The notes: generated by a model not told the origin, from the letters alone. A stretch of DNA of 64,000 nt from Flavobacterium denitrificans DSM 15936 (GCF_000425445.1 NZ_KE384377.1:1-64000), one strand, 5' to 3'; shown: positions 25,565 through 35,355, counted from the first letter of the stretch. A program made the numbers and translations.

Positions 25565-26509
25565 GTGGTAAATAGAAGACACATACGCGTTAAAGTAATG
25601 CAATCCATTTATGCAATGCATCAAAGCGGTTCTGATAATATGGAAAAAGAAGAAAAATTTCTTTTTTACAGCATAGATAATATTCAGGACTTATATCTTA
25701 TAATGCTTTCTTCATTGATTGAAATTTGCAAAAAAGAATCAGTATTCCTGCATTTATCAAGCAAAAAACACCTTGCAACTGCAGCAGAACGTAATCCGAA
25801 TGAAAAATTTATCAAGAACAAAATTTTTCAACTTCTTGCCGAAAGCAATTCGCTTAGTATAGCTTTAGAAACTCGTAAAATCAACAATTGGTCTTTAAAC
25901 GATGATTATATCATTTTGCTTTTAAATGATGTTAAAGCTAGCGATATTTACAAAAATTACATGAAGAACAATGTGAATACATTTGAAGAAGACAGACAAT
26001 TTATTATTGATTTGTTTGAAAATGTTATTGTTCCAAATGAAAAATTATACGAATATCTGGAAGATGATAAATTAACTTGGGTTGATGATATTCCTGTGGT
26101 AAACACTCATATTGTTAAGCAATTAAAAGCAATCAAAACAGAAGATCCAGATGCTTTCAGAGTTCCGAAATTGTATAAAGATGTTGAAGACAAGGATTTT
26201 GCAAAAGACTTGTTCAGACGTACAGTTTTGAATGAAGCTGTTTTGGCAAAAGAATATGATGACAAAACGCCAAACTGGGACAGCGAACGTATTGCAGAAA
26301 TTGATACGATTATTTTAAAAATGGCAATTTGCGAATTTTTAAAATTCCCATCAATTCCTGTAAAAGTAACTCTTAACGAATATTTAGAAATTGCAAAAGA
26401 ATATTCTACACCAAAAAGCAGTATTTTTATCAACGGAATTTTAGATAATCTTGTAAAAGAGCTTGAAGCCAATAAAAAAATGGTTAAAGTGGGAAGAGGA
26501 TTGATGTAA
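25565..26509 (+). CDS. nusB: Transcription antitermination factor NusB, long Bacteroidota form
   Basis: A 314-residue protein starting at GTG (25565), followed by VNRRHIRVKVMQSIYAMHQS. The NusB helical fold occupies roughly the first 20 residues plus the C-terminal 130 (FRRTVLNEAVLAKEYDDKTPNWDSERIAEIDTIIL; FPSIPVKVTLNEYLEIAKEYSTPKSSIFINGILD). A helical insertion of about 150 residues lies between them, so it is more than twice the E. coli length. NusB binds boxA RNA with NusE/S10 during rRNA transcription. yajC follows 49 nt later. Confidence 0.92.
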   Translation: MVNRRHIRVKVMQSIYAMHQSGSDNMEKEEKFLFYSIDNIQDLYLIMLSSLIEICKKESVFLHLSSKKHLATAAERNPNEKFIKNKIFQLLAESNSLSIALETRKINNWSLNDDYIILLLNDVKASDIYKNYMKNNVNTFEEDRQFIIDLFENVIVPNEKLYEYLEDDKLTWVDDIPVVNTHIVKQLKAIKTEDPDAFRVPKLYKDVEDKDFAKDLFRRTVLNEAVLAKEYDDKTPNWDSERIAEIDTIILKMAICEFLKFPSIPVKVTLNEYLEIAKEYSTPKSSIFINGILDNLVKELEANKKMVKVGRGLM

Positions 26510-26558
26510 TATTTCGAATACATTCAAAAAAATAATATTAATAACAAAAACAATAACT

Positions 26559-26834
26559 ATGCAAGATTTATTAAAATTTGCTCCCTATTTATTAATGTTT
26601 GTGGTGCTTTATTTCTTTATGATCAGACCACAGCAGAAAAGAGTAAAAAATGAAAAAGAATTTGAAAGTGGCCTTAAAGTAGGTGATAAGATAGTAACAA
26701 AAAGTGGTTTCCACGGTAAAATTGCTGAATTAGCAGAAACTACTGTTGTTATTGAAACAATGTCTGGAAAATTAAAATTAGAGCGTTCAGCTATTTCTTT
26801 GGAAATGACCGCTGCATTGAACAAAAAAGCTTAA
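26559..26834 (+). CDS. yajC: YajC, Sec translocase accessory subunit
   Basis: A 91-residue inner-membrane protein: one N-terminal helix (LLKFAPYLLMFVVLYFFMI), then the conserved RPQQKRVKNEKEF and the cytoplasmic beta domain GLKVGDKIVTKSGFHGKIAEL. YajC associates with SecDF. Its place downstream of nusB (49 nt) is common in Bacteroidota. A clear terminator follows, so it ends the nusB unit. Confidence 0.95.
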   Translation: MQDLLKFAPYLLMFVVLYFFMIRPQQKRVKNEKEFESGLKVGDKIVTKSGFHGKIAELAETTVVIETMSGKLKLERSAISLEMTAALNKKA

Positions 26835-26855
26835 TTTTTTAAATTAAAATATTTT

Positions 26856-26891
26856 AAATCCCAAATTCCAAAAGGAGTTTGGGATTTTTTT
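26856..26891 (+). terminator. Terminator after yajC
   Basis: AAATCCCAAA / TTTGGGATTT (26856-26865, 26878-26887) with a 12-nt loop runs into a T7 tract. Confidence 0.9.
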
Positions 26892-27052
26892 GTTTTGATA
26901 ATTTTGGCAAAGATTTAAAAGTGATCGTATAGAAAAACATAGCCCGTGGTTTCAACCACGGGAAACGTTATGGATTAAACATAATCCTAATATTGTGCTC
27001 TCGTGGTTGAAACCACGAACTATGTTTAAGGTTATATTGCATTTTTCTTTAC
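26892..27052. other. Gap between yajC and the pepT unit: repeats only
   Basis: No gene. Together with its flanking terminators the gene-free stretch is 313 bp (26835-27147). It holds a nested inverted repeat (26935-27027) and nothing else that is recognisable. Confidence 0.7.
26935..27027. repeat. Nested inverted repeat with CGTGGTTTCAACCACG cores
   Basis: Two 28-bp arms (26935-26962 and 27000-27027) are inverted copies of each other with 3 mismatches. Each arm itself contains a palindrome (CGTGGTTTCAACCACG on the left, CGTGGTTGAAACCACG on the right), so the element can fold as two small hairpins or one large one. No coding content. Confidence 0.8.
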
Positions 27053-27092
27053 AAAAAAAACCTTTGTCAAAGTTTAAAACTTTGACAAAGGT
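27053..27092 (-). terminator. Terminator of the pepT unit
   Basis: A 16-bp perfect stem (ACCTTTGTCAAAGTTT and complement, 27060-27075 and 27077-27092) is followed by T8 on the minus strand. Confidence 0.9.
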
Positions 27093-27115
27093 CTATGTTT
27101 TTAATTGGAATTTGG

Positions 27116-27133
27116 TCCCGATAGCTATCGGGA
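27116..27133. repeat. TCCCGATA-type palindrome, copy 2
   Basis: The 18-bp perfect palindrome TCCCGATAGCTATCGGGA stands between the gene end (27148) and its terminator. Copy 1 is at 18661-18678; a shortened relative TCCCGAAGCCTCGGGA is at 48781-48796. Confidence 0.8.
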
Positions 27134-27147
27134 TGAATTTCTAGAAC

Positions 27148-27735
27148 TTACCTGTATTTATCATTCAATCCAACATTTGCCAAAATCATCGGAAGCACTT
27201 TTTCGATTCGCGAGATTTTGGTTTTTTCTTGTTTAGCCGTTTCAATGTATTCCAAGAACTCATATTGCTTATAAGGAGAAAACTTCTCAAAAGCTTCTTT
27301 TAAAGCTGGATTCTGAGTCATTTCTTTGTTCAAAAGTTCAGACACAATGGCTTCTTTTTTAGAAGGTTTTATAACTTTTCCCTGTTTTTCGTTTTCGATG
27401 GCTTCTTTTATGTATTCCAAAATGACTGTTTCGTCTATTTCTTCTTTTGAAGAAAATCGCCATTGTCTCAAAGATTTTGTTACTTCTTCCTGAGCGTTTA
27501 TGAGTTTCTTTTTTTCGTCTTTTAAGAAAACGCCATTAAAAAACCATAAGGCAAAATAATCTTTAAATCCTCCAATTCCAACGACGTTTTTTTTGTCATA
27601 AACATACACACAACCTCCCCATTTTGTGGTTTCAGTCAGTTCTGTTTTGTCAATAATGGCTTTAAGGAGAATCAATTCTTCTTCCCATTGTCCGCCATAT
27701 TTCCACATGCCTTTATTTTCAGATTTCGTTTCCAA
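27148..27735 (-). CDS. YdeI/OmpD-associated-type protein (DUF1801 fold)
   Basis: A protein of up to 195 residues. The N-terminal two thirds are a YdhG/DUF1801-like domain (WEEELILLKAIIDKTELTETTKWGGCVYVY, then GFKDYFALWFFNGVFLKD), and the C-terminal part is a YdeI-type helical segment (FSPYKQYEFLEYIETAKQEKTKISRIEKVLPMI). The first possible start is TTG (27735) directly behind the pepT TAA; an ATG at 27708 (186 residues) is the alternative. Function unknown; cytosolic. It is probably coupled to pepT. Confidence 0.8.
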   Translation of the reverse strand: METKSENKGMWKYGGQWEEELILLKAIIDKTELTETTKWGGCVYVYDKKNVVGIGGFKDYFALWFFNGVFLKDEKKKLINAQEEVTKSLRQWRFSSKEEIDETVILEYIKEAIENEKQGKVIKPSKKEAIVSELLNKEMTQNPALKEAFEKFSPYKQYEFLEYIETAKQEKTKISRIEKVLPMILANVGLNDKYR

Positions 27736-29013
27736 TTATTTTCTTTTTTTAGAATTTTCAGATTGGTCAAAAATCCCTGGAATTGCAGTTAGCTCAGCAA
27801 TTTTTACAATTACATCAGTAGCTTTTTGAATGCTTTCTGCAGGAACATATTCATATTTTCCGTGGAAATTATGTCCTCCAGCAAAAATATTCGGACAAGG
27901 CAATCCCATAAAGGATAATTGCGATCCGTCAGTTCCGCCACGAATAGGTTTGATGATCGGTTTTATGTTTAATTCTCTCATTGCTTTTTCTGCAATATCA
28001 ACAATATATTTTACAGGCAAAACCTTTTCTTTCATATTGTAATATTGATCTTTTACAACTGGAATTACAATATCTTCACCGAATTTTTTGGCATATTTTT
28101 TATTGAAGTTTTTTGCAATTTTGAAAATAAGCTCTTTTCGTTTTTCGAATTTCTTTTTGTTGTGATCACGAATAATCAGTTCCAAAACAGTTTCTTCAAT
28201 ATTTCCTTTTATATGATGAACGTGAAAAAATCCTTCATAGCCTTTAGTTTCCTGAGGTGTTTCTCCTGCAGGAAGTTCGTTGATAAATTCGTTTGCCAAA
28301 AGCATTGAATTGATCATTTTTCCTTTAGCATAACCCGGATGAACACTTTTTCCTTTGAAAGTAATCTTAGCTCCAGCGGCATTGAAATTTTCGTATTCTA
28401 GTTCGCCAATTTGACTTCCATCCATTGTATAAGCCCATTGTGCACCAAATTTTTCAACATCAAAATGATGCGCACCACGACCAATTTCTTCGTCTGGAGT
28501 AAACCCAATTCTGATTTTTCCATGTTTGATTTCTGGATGCTGAATTAGATATTCCATTGCTGAAACGATTTCGGTAATTCCAGCTTTATCATCGGCGCCT
28601 AACAAAGTTGTTCCATCGGTTGTAATGATGGTTTGGCCTTTATATAATAATAGGTCTTTGAAATAATTTGGAGATAAAATGATGTTTTTTTCTGTATTCA
28701 GAACAATATCTTTTCCGTCGTAATTTTCAACAATCTGTGGTTTTACATTCGCTCCGCTAAAATCTGGCGATGTATCAAAATGAGAAACAAAACCAATTGT
28801 AGGAACTTCATGCTCAACATTGCTAGGCAAAGTGGCCATGATATAAGCTTTATCGTCAATTGTAACCTCTTGCATTCCAATGGATTTCAGTTCTTCGACT
28901 AATTTATTGGCAAGATTCCATTGCTTTTCTGTACTTGGAGTTGTTTGTGAATTTGGATCCGATTCGGTATCAATTGTTACATAACTGATAAAACGATCTA
29001 TGATATGTTGCAT
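27736..29013 (-). CDS. pepT: Peptidase T (tripeptide aminopeptidase)
   Basis: A 425-residue M20B metallopeptidase that removes the N-terminal residue from tripeptides. Di-zinc ligands and catalytic residues are visible: [38 protein letters not shown], the substrate-binding [18 protein letters not shown] and the last His in [12 protein letters not shown]. The dimerisation insert ([15 protein letters not shown]) is present. Cytosolic. The downstream YdeI-type gene begins right at its stop codon. Confidence 0.95.
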   Translation of the reverse strand: MQHIIDRFISYVTIDTESDPNSQTTPSTEKQWNLANKLVEELKSIGMQEVTIDDKAYIMATLPSNVEHEVPTIGFVSHFDTSPDFSGANVKPQIVENYDGKDIVLNTEKNIILSPNYFKDLLLYKGQTIITTDGTTLLGADDKAGITEIVSAMEYLIQHPEIKHGKIRIGFTPDEEIGRGAHHFDVEKFGAQWAYTMDGSQIGELEYENFNAAGAKITFKGKSVHPGYAKGKMINSMLLANEFINELPAGETPQETKGYEGFFHVHHIKGNIEETVLELIIRDHNKKKFEKRKELIFKIAKNFNKKYAKKFGEDIVIPVVKDQYYNMKEKVLPVKYIVDIAEKAMRELNIKPIIKPIRGGTDGSQLSFMGLPCPNIFAGGHNFHGKYEYVPAESIQKATDVIVKIAELTAIPGIFDQSENSKKRK

Positions 29014-29084
29014 TTTTTTGTTTTTTTAGCAAATATAAAAATTTTTCAATGGTATGATTTTAAAATTTTATTTGCAGTTGAGGA

Positions 29085-29123
29085 ATAAAAAAAGGGATTC
29101 ATAAATTTTATAAATCCCTTTTT
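29085..29123 (-). terminator. Terminator of the FGE-type gene
   Basis: AAAAAGGGATT / AATCCCTTTTT (29089-29099, 29113-29123) is followed by a T run on the minus strand. Confidence 0.8.
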
Positions 29124-29133
29124 AATATTGTTG

Positions 29134-30273
29134 TTATTTGCTTTTTACGCATCTAAAACCAAGATGATTCGCTGCAGATCGGATTTCGCCTTTTCCTCGA
29201 GTTCCGACCATATAGCGGGTGCAATACTGATCTGTGCACAAAAATGATCCGCCTCGATGGACTTTTTTGATTTGAGTTGGATCTTGAGGATCATTGTAAG
29301 CATCAGGCCCTTGAGGATTTTTGGTTATTCCTCCGTTTTCAGCAAGAGTTTTGTAATAATCAACGCTGTACCAATCGTTCACCCATTCCCAAACATTTCC
29401 TGCCATATCATATAAGCCGTATCCATTTGGAGCATATTGTGCGGTTGGCGCAATTCCTTTAAAACCGTCCTCGCCTGTATCGCCATCTTTAATAGGGAAA
29501 TGCCCTTGATAAATATTCGCTTGGAATTTTCCGTTAGGTTTCAATGAATTTCCCCAAGCATAAAGGTTTCCGGTTTTTCCACCTCTAGCGGCAAATTCCC
29601 ATTCCGCTTCAGTTGGAAGTCTTTTTCCGGCCCATTTTGCATAAGCTTCGGCATCTTCGTAAGCGATATGCACAACAGGATATTTTTCTCTTCCTTTTAT
29701 AGAGCTTTGCGGTCCTTCAGGATGTCTCCAATCTGTATTGGGTTCGTAACGCCACCATTGAAGGAAATTATTCAAATTTACGGCACTTGGAGTTGGAGTG
29801 AAAATTACTGATCCAGTTACTAAATCCTCTTCATTAGCAGTTGGAAATTCCTCTTTTGTTGGTTTTTGTTCTGCTACTGTAATATATCCTGTTGCTTTTA
29901 CAAACTTTTCATATTCTTCGTTTGTCACCTCAGTTTGATCCATATAATAACCATCAACATACACACGGTGAATAGGAGCGGCGTCTTTTGTAACACCTTT
30001 TATGCTACATAAGCTTTCATCTTCAACATTTGATCCCATTGAAAATTCGCCACCCGGAATCCAGACCATTCCTTTTGGTGCTTTTCCAGCAGGTTTGTTT
30101 TTGTTCTCAATAGTTGGCTTAAATGCAGATGCTTCTGTGGTATTTGGAGTTTCTGCACAAGCCATTGCTTCTGTTTTTTCTTTATTTGGAACAACTATTT
30201 TGGTGTATCCATAAGCAATTGAAATAATTGAAATAGTCAGCAATGCAAATATCCAATAGGTTTTATTTTTCAT
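29134..30273 (-). CDS. Formylglycine-generating-enzyme family protein
   Basis: A 379-residue protein with an N-terminal signal or anchor ([20 protein letters not shown]) and one FGE-sulfatase domain: [76 protein letters not shown]. Both Cys of the SUMF1-type active site are kept (C346 and C351 in SFLCTDQYC), unlike many family members that are only structural, such as gliding lipoproteins. It could therefore be a true oxidase making formylglycine. No sulfatase gene is in the window. It is followed by its own terminator. Confidence 0.9.
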   Translation of the reverse strand: MKNKTYWIFALLTISIISIAYGYTKIVVPNKEKTEAMACAETPNTTEASAFKPTIENKNKPAGKAPKGMVWIPGGEFSMGSNVEDESLCSIKGVTKDAAPIHRVYVDGYYMDQTEVTNEEYEKFVKATGYITVAEQKPTKEEFPTANEEDLVTGSVIFTPTPSAVNLNNFLQWWRYEPNTDWRHPEGPQSSIKGREKYPVVHIAYEDAEAYAKWAGKRLPTEAEWEFAARGGKTGNLYAWGNSLKPNGKFQANIYQGHFPIKDGDTGEDGFKGIAPTAQYAPNGYGLYDMAGNVWEWVNDWYSVDYYKTLAENGGITKNPQGPDAYNDPQDPTQIKKVHRGGSFLCTDQYCTRYMVGTRGKGEIRSAANHLGFRCVKSK

Positions 30274-30377
30274 TATAATAGTTTTTAATATATAGTGGTT
30301 GTTAATTGGATGATAAAATTATAAAATAAGATTATAATAGTCTATTTATTTTATAGAATTTATAGATTATTTTATTT

Positions 30378-31373
30378 TTAGCCTTCTTTTTCAACCGAAA
30401 CAACTTCATATTTATTTTTACCATCAATTTGTACGGGTTGATAGTAAGTCTCACCAAATTTCACATACTTTGCGTCTCCAATTGTTACTTCTTCACCACC
30501 TTCCGGTAAATTCTCTACAATTGTGCCGGCAGTTGGTGCGACAACAGTATATTTACCTCCGTCTTTTTCATAGTAAGTTCCTCCGTAATAGTAATTGTTT
30601 ACAGTTCCTGTATTGACGGTTTCTGCTCCGCTAGGAATATTGTTTACAGTGCCTCCAACTGGAGCGGTAACAGCTGTATAGCCTCCGCTTGTAGAGGTGT
30701 ACCAAACTCCTTGATCATAATGATATTTTTGGTTTTCGACTGAAACAATTATTGCTGTAGTTGCCAATGTTGCTACAAAAAATCCCCATGGATGCCAAAC
30801 GGGCCCCCAATAAAAAGGTACATAAGGGCGTGGGAAATAAGGATGATAACAATTGTATCTGTAGCCGCCATATACATATGGAGGACGAACATAAGGTCTT
30901 ACGCCTGGACGTACTACCGTGTTACGATTGTTGCGAACATGTACACTGTTGTTGACATTGATATTAACATTGTTTCTGTTTCTGTTTACTGTATTGCCAC
31001 TGATATTAGTATTTCTGTTGCCAGAATTATTAATCCGGTTAGTGTTGTTGTTTCTGTTGTTTACAGTTCCATTATTGCGGATATTGTTATTATGTGTCGA
31101 AGGATTAATTCTCGTACCACCATTATTAGCGCCCGGTCTTGTAGTATGGGAAGGTCTATTTACAGTAGGTCTCGATTGTGTTGCAGGTCTTGCTTCTCTG
31201 GCAGGTCTTGCTTGTCTAGTTGCACCGCCACCGTGAAAACCTCCTCCTCCTCCACCTGCTCCATGAAAACCGCCACGGCCACGCTGTGCAAAACTGTCAA
31301 ACGAAATCAAAAAAAGTGATCCAGCAAAACATAGTATTGCTGTTTTTCTAATTGCTGTTGTTATATTTTTCAT
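30378..31373 (-). CDS. DUF6515-type envelope protein with Gly/Arg- and Asn-rich regions
   Basis: A 331-residue exported protein. Signal peptide (about 1-30, ending SFDSFAQ); Gly/Arg-rich then Pro/Arg/Ala-rich segment; Asn-rich low-complexity stretch of about 75 residues; a short hydrophobic segment (WGFFVATLATTAIIVSV); and a C-terminal repeat of small beta motifs (GGYTAVTAPVGGTVNNIPSGAE, later GKYTVVAPTAGTIVENLPEGGE). The repeated GTxxNNxPxGxE pattern is the DUF6515 hallmark. Function unknown. It is downstream of the porin gene on the same strand (79-nt gap), and FGE follows at 104 nt. Confidence 0.83.
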   Translation of the reverse strand: MKNITTAIRKTAILCFAGSLFLISFDSFAQRGRGGFHGAGGGGGGFHGGGATRQARPAREARPATQSRPTVNRPSHTTRPGANNGGTRINPSTHNNNIRNNGTVNNRNNNTNRINNSGNRNTNISGNTVNRNRNNVNINVNNSVHVRNNRNTVVRPGVRPYVRPPYVYGGYRYNCYHPYFPRPYVPFYWGPVWHPWGFFVATLATTAIIVSVENQKYHYDQGVWYTSTSGGYTAVTAPVGGTVNNIPSGAETVNTGTVNNYYYGGTYYEKDGGKYTVVAPTAGTIVENLPEGGEEVTIGDAKYVKFGETYYQPVQIDGKNKYEVVSVEKEG

Positions 31374-31452
31374 TTTCAGAGTTTTATTTTTATAAAGTTA
31401 TTAAAAAAAAGATTTTCCCTGTAAAATTTAACTAATGAATTAAGGCTTTTCT

Positions 31453-32703
31453 TTACAAGGATATATCCCATTGAATCCTAAATCGCCATCCTTGTTCCAA
31501 AGGCAGTGTCTTGTCCTGAAAACTAAAATAACTTACCTCTGAAGTCAATTTGTTTTTATGTCCTTTAAAAAACCAGTTGAATGCAATAGTTGTTTCTTCT
31601 TGTCTATTTTCTCTAATCGAATTATCAGGTCTATAAGCGGCATGACGTCCTGCCATTTCTAAATGTTGTGGCCACCAGTCAAATGCGTTATGAAAAAAGT
31701 AGCCTGCTTGAACATAGTATCCTTTCATAATAGTGGCATCGTCATTATTGATTTTGTCAATGATTTCTTTGTTGTGCAATTCGCTCTGCCATGAAAATCC
31801 ACGATACATAAAAGCGGTTTCAAAGTTCCATTGGTTGACTCTGTATTGTCCAGGAAGTCCATTTTCAAATCCGTCTAAAGAGCCTCCACCAGCTTGTGAA
31901 AAGCGGGTGTAAGGGCTTCGGTTAGTTACGGCTGAAAATGCTATAATCGGCGTTAGCTTTTCGTGAAATTCCAAATCACAGCCTTCAAATTCAAGAGATC
32001 TTCCTAAGAAGTTCCATTGTGCTCTTCCAAAATACATTAAATGATTATCGTCGTTGGAAGTGCTTCCTCGCCCGGTTCCTGTTAGGGCTGCTGCCCAATA
32101 ATTAAAATCGGCAATCCCGGCTCCTTTTAAATGACCGTAAACTTCAACTCCTAATTGTCTGTCGACCGTAAAAGGTCGGTTAATTAAGGATCGATCTACC
32201 ATTTGTTGTTCACCGCTGCTAATAAAACGTTCACGAGTAAATTCTGTCTTCCATTGTCCAACTTTAAAACTCAACCAATCCCATTTTTCAATCATAATTC
32301 TGAAATCCAATAAATTGGACTGGCTTAATTCATATTCCCAATAATACTTAAGCCAAGGTTCAAAAGCGTGACCGCCGACTTTTAATCTGGCACGATTTAT
32401 TTTGAAAGTTGTTTTAGCATCTTGGCTATAATCATCATAAGTCAAAGGGTCTGTGTCATTTGGTGTTGAAAAGCGGAACTGCAGGCGGCTTGCCAATTGA
32501 AATAAGAATTTTTTGTCTCGGGTTTCCAATTCAATTCCTTTACTGCCATAGCGGACATTCATTAATTTGGTGGTGTCTTTTTCTTGCTGCGCGCGACTTT
32601 TTAGGCTAATTAATATTAGCAAGAAAAAAAAAATGCTTCTATAGATGTTCAATGTTTTGTTTGTATTCTGCATGCGCTCAATAAATTTGTGAAAAAAGAT
32701 CAT
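31453..32703 (-). CDS. Phosphate-selective-porin-like outer-membrane barrel (OprO/OprP type)
   Basis: A predicted beta-barrel of up to 416 residues. A signal peptide (SIFFFLLILISLKSRAQ) precedes VRYGSKGIELETRDKKFLFQLASRLQFRFS, then alternating strands (INRARLKVGGHAFEPWLKYYWEYELS; FKVGQWKTEFTRERFISSGEQQMVDRSL) and ends in RFRIQWDISL. An ATG at about 32673 (MQNTNKT) is an alternative start that places the signal peptide nearer the N-terminus. It likely forms an anion-type channel in the outer membrane. First gene of the porin, DUF6515, FGE-like series. Confidence 0.87.
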   Translation of the reverse strand: MIFFHKFIERMQNTNKTLNIYRSIFFFLLILISLKSRAQQEKDTTKLMNVRYGSKGIELETRDKKFLFQLASRLQFRFSTPNDTDPLTYDDYSQDAKTTFKINRARLKVGGHAFEPWLKYYWEYELSQSNLLDFRIMIEKWDWLSFKVGQWKTEFTRERFISSGEQQMVDRSLINRPFTVDRQLGVEVYGHLKGAGIADFNYWAAALTGTGRGSTSNDDNHLMYFGRAQWNFLGRSLEFEGCDLEFHEKLTPIIAFSAVTNRSPYTRFSQAGGGSLDGFENGLPGQYRVNQWNFETAFMYRGFSWQSELHNKEIIDKINNDDATIMKGYYVQAGYFFHNAFDWWPQHLEMAGRHAAYRPDNSIRENRQEETTIAFNWFFKGHKNKLTSEVSYFSFQDKTLPLEQGWRFRIQWDISL

Positions 32704-32943
32704 TTAATGCAATTTGAACTTAAGCAACTCAAATTTAGAGAATATATAGTTTAAACATTTTGTTCAGAGATGAGAACATGTTTCATTTTATAATTTGCAA
32801 CATCAAAAAAGAAGTTTTTTATATGTTTGAAACGAAAACGAGAAGTTTTAATTTTAAAATCTTTTGAACAGATTTTGAAGAATCGAACAAAATTGAAAGT
32901 ATTTGTTTTTGCAAAAAAAAGCACCTTTTTCAACTATAATATT

Positions 32944-32951
32944 TAAATTTG
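32944..32951 (+). promoter_or_regulatory. -7 element of the pyrD promoter
   Basis: TAAATTTG (32944-32951) lies 28 nt before the pyrD ATG and fits TAnnTTTG; no clear TTG box is seen at the usual distance. Confidence 0.5.
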
Positions 32952-32979
32952 CAACCGAAAACAACACAACAAAATTCTT

Positions 32980-34014
32980 ATGTATAAATTGATAATCCGT
33001 CCGATACTTTTTTGGTTTGATCCTGAAGAAGTGCATTACTTTACTTTTTCATTCGTTAAATTCATTTCAAAAATTCCGGGAGTTTCATCAATTATAAGAG
33101 CGATCTATGAGGTAAAAGATGCTCGATTAGAAAGGGAAGTTTTTGGAATCAAATTCAAAAATCCAGTTGGACTAGCAGCAGGTTTTGACAAAGATGCCAA
33201 GTTGTATAAAGAACTTGGAGATTTTGGTTTTGGTTTTATTGAAATTGGAACTGTGACTCCGGTTGGTCAAGAAGGAAATCCTAAAAAACGTCTATTTCGC
33301 TTAAAAGAAGATCAGGCGATTATTAACCGAATGGGATTTAACAATGGCGGTGTTCTAGAAGCTGTTGAACGTTTAAAGAAAAATTCAGGCGTTTTAATTG
33401 GAGGAAATATCGGGAAAAACAAAGTGACAGACAATGATGATGCGGTTAAAGACTATATCATTTGCTTTGACACCTTGTTTGATCATGTTGATTATTTTGT
33501 AGTGAATGTGAGTTCACCAAATACGCCAAATTTAAGAGCGCTTCAAGATAAAGAACCTTTAACGGCTTTATTGCAGACCTTGCAAGATAGAAACGTTGAA
33601 AAGCAAAAAACAAGCACTCAAAAAGTAAAACCAATTCTTTTAAAAATTGCTCCAGACTTAACAGACGAGCAATTATTAGATATTATAGATATTGTAAAAA
33701 CGACTCAAATTGCGGGTGTAATTGCTACAAATACTACTATTTCTAGAGAAGGTCTGCAATCTGCAAATCAATCTGAAACTGGAGGTTTATCAGGAAAACC
33801 ATTGACGAAACGTTCTACAGAAGTGATTCGTTTTCTTTCGGAAAAAAGCAATAAAGCATTCCCAATTATTGGAGTAGGAGGAATTCATTCTGCCAATGAT
33901 GCAATCGAAAAACTAAATGCAGGTGCAAGTTTGGTGCAATTGTATACGGGCTTTATTTATGAAGGTCCAGCGCTGATAAAAGCAATCAACAAAAGAGTTT
34001 TAGGACAATCGTAA
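32980..34014 (+). CDS. pyrD: Quinone-dependent dihydroorotate dehydrogenase (class 2)
   Basis: A 344-residue flavoenzyme of pyrimidine synthesis that passes electrons from dihydroorotate to the quinone pool. The N-terminal amphipathic helices ([20 protein letters not shown]) attach it to the membrane. The FMN barrel shows [34 protein letters not shown], the catalytic Ser in [11 protein letters not shown] and [11 protein letters not shown]. Its 3' end overlaps the convergent DUF3307 gene by 15 bp. Confidence 0.96.
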   Translation: MYKLIIRPILFWFDPEEVHYFTFSFVKFISKIPGVSSIIRAIYEVKDARLEREVFGIKFKNPVGLAAGFDKDAKLYKELGDFGFGFIEIGTVTPVGQEGNPKKRLFRLKEDQAIINRMGFNNGGVLEAVERLKKNSGVLIGGNIGKNKVTDNDDAVKDYIICFDTLFDHVDYFVVNVSSPNTPNLRALQDKEPLTALLQTLQDRNVEKQKTSTQKVKPILLKIAPDLTDEQLLDIIDIVKTTQIAGVIATNTTISREGLQSANQSETGGLSGKPLTKRSTEVIRFLSEKSNKAFPIIGVGGIHSANDAIEKLNAGASLVQLYTGFIYEGPALIKAINKRVLGQS

Positions 34015-34716
34015 AAGAAGTGCCTGGATGATAAGTCCAGAAACGATTGCAATCCCGAAACTGATTAAAGTTCCTATCATTACATATTCAGTAAGTTTTC
34101 TGTCTTTGGCTTCTTTTAGATCTCCGAATCTAAAAATAGATTTTGCAGCCAATAGAAATCCTATTGCTTCAAAATGGCTTGTCAAAATAAAGCAGATTAT
34201 TAATAAACGCTCTAAAATGCCAATGTAATTTCCTGCATTGGCAAGTGAATTATCTTGATGACTATTTTGACTTTCCGGACTCCAGATTGAAATAATAGTT
34301 TTGATGAAAATTGAGGTAGGTTTTGTTGCCAATAAAAAACCGGTAAGCAAAATCCAAAATTCATTATTCTGCCAAAAATAAATGATGTTTTTGTTTTCAT
34401 AAAGAAGTACAACAGCAATTAAAATCAAAATATGTACGATTTGATCGACAACAAACCATGTGCGTTTTGTTTTGTTTTTTTGGAAATTCAGTTTGATCAA
34501 ATCAATAATGCCGTGGGTTATAGCAATCAAAATAGCATAAGGGATAAAGTAGATTTCTCCAACGAGAATTGCTGCCAAAACTCCATGGAGGATAATATGA
34601 GCATATAAGTAAATGCTTTTATGTTTTTTTATTTCTTTGTCAGCAACCCATGAATTAGGTTGCCAGATAAAATCGCCTAATAAATGTGCTAAAAGAAGTT
34701 TTACGAATAAAATCAT
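34000..34716 (-). CDS. DUF3307 membrane protein
   Basis: A 238-residue inner-membrane protein with about six hydrophobic segments. The N-terminus [27 protein letters not shown] is the DUF3307 signature, with His and Asp residues buried in the first helix region. Function unknown. The start ATG overlaps the stop of the SatD gene (ATGA at 34716-34713), so the two are translationally coupled; SatD-DUF3307 pairs recur in this group of bacteria (recalled, not checked). Confidence 0.87.
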   Translation of the reverse strand: MILFVKLLLAHLLGDFIWQPNSWVADKEIKKHKSIYLYAHIILHGVLAAILVGEIYFIPYAILIAITHGIIDLIKLNFQKNKTKRTWFVVDQIVHILILIAVVLLYENKNIIYFWQNNEFWILLTGFLLATKPTSIFIKTIISIWSPESQNSHQDNSLANAGNYIGILERLLIICFILTSHFEAIGFLLAAKSIFRFGDLKEAKDRKLTEYVMIGTLISFGIAIVSGLIIQALLLRLS

Positions 34717-35324
34717 GAGGCAAGTTGTTTTATTTGTGTTCTAAAATATCGATCTAAATTTAGGACTAAATCAAATTGCGCACGTTTTTGTCTTCGGCTC
34801 ACAGCAGCTTGATTGATTCCTAATTTTTGTCCGAGTTCCTCCTGAGATAAACTTGGATTTTCAATTGCCAACGCAACAAACTCTGCTGATTGAACTAGCC
34901 AACTATCCATAAAAGTCAAGGCCAATTGCAACATCAAATTCATTTTTTCATCAAAGTTTGTATTGCCGGTTCGTATAGCCAGCGTTACTTTCTGTTTTTT
35001 TAAAGTCTCAAAAAGTTCTCCTGAATGTATAAAAGCTGAGCCATTGCTTTCGGAAATTCTTTCGGCACTATGCGTTTTATCTCCAAAACCAATACTCATG
35101 CGAGCATCCGATTTTATGGCACGTAAATGTGCTTTTACTAAAATAGCAGTCAATAAAGCTTCTTCGGGATTTTTGACTTCAATTTGAAATTCGTCCCCTC
35201 GGTAGACTTCCCACTGTTTTGGCGTGATGCCAAGTGGATTCAGAATTCTTTTTAAATCATCAACCCAATGATTTGATTTCTGCTGTCTTGAACCAATAAT
35301 ATCACCTGTAATTACACTAGTCAT
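34713..35324 (-). CDS. SatD-family protein with C-terminal helix-turn-helix
   Basis: A 203-residue protein from the ATG at 35324 (a TTG two codons earlier is less likely). N-terminal SVITGDIIGSRQ and VYRGDEFQIEVKNPEEALLTA belong to the SatD fold, which resembles nucleotidyl-cyclase-like domains. The last 60 residues form a helix-turn-helix (LSQEELGQKLGINQAAVSRR). It is thus likely a sensor-regulator. It is coupled to the DUF3307 gene. Four operator-like repeats at 28-bp intervals lie directly upstream and suggest autoregulation. Confidence 0.85.
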   Translation of the reverse strand: MTSVITGDIIGSRQQKSNHWVDDLKRILNPLGITPKQWEVYRGDEFQIEVKNPEEALLTAILVKAHLRAIKSDARMSIGFGDKTHSAERISESNGSAFIHSGELFETLKKQKVTLAIRTGNTNFDEKMNLMLQLALTFMDSWLVQSAEFVALAIENPSLSQEELGQKLGINQAAVSRRQKRAQFDLVLNLDRYFRTQIKQLAS

Positions 35325-35355
35325 AATCAAATATAATTAAAAAAATATAAACTTT

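Noticed and set aside
30792..31319. A long plus-strand frame opposite the DUF6515 gene
   Set aside because: It exists because the opposite strand encodes an Asn-rich low-complexity stretch; its own product is an implausible Val/Ser/Ile string.
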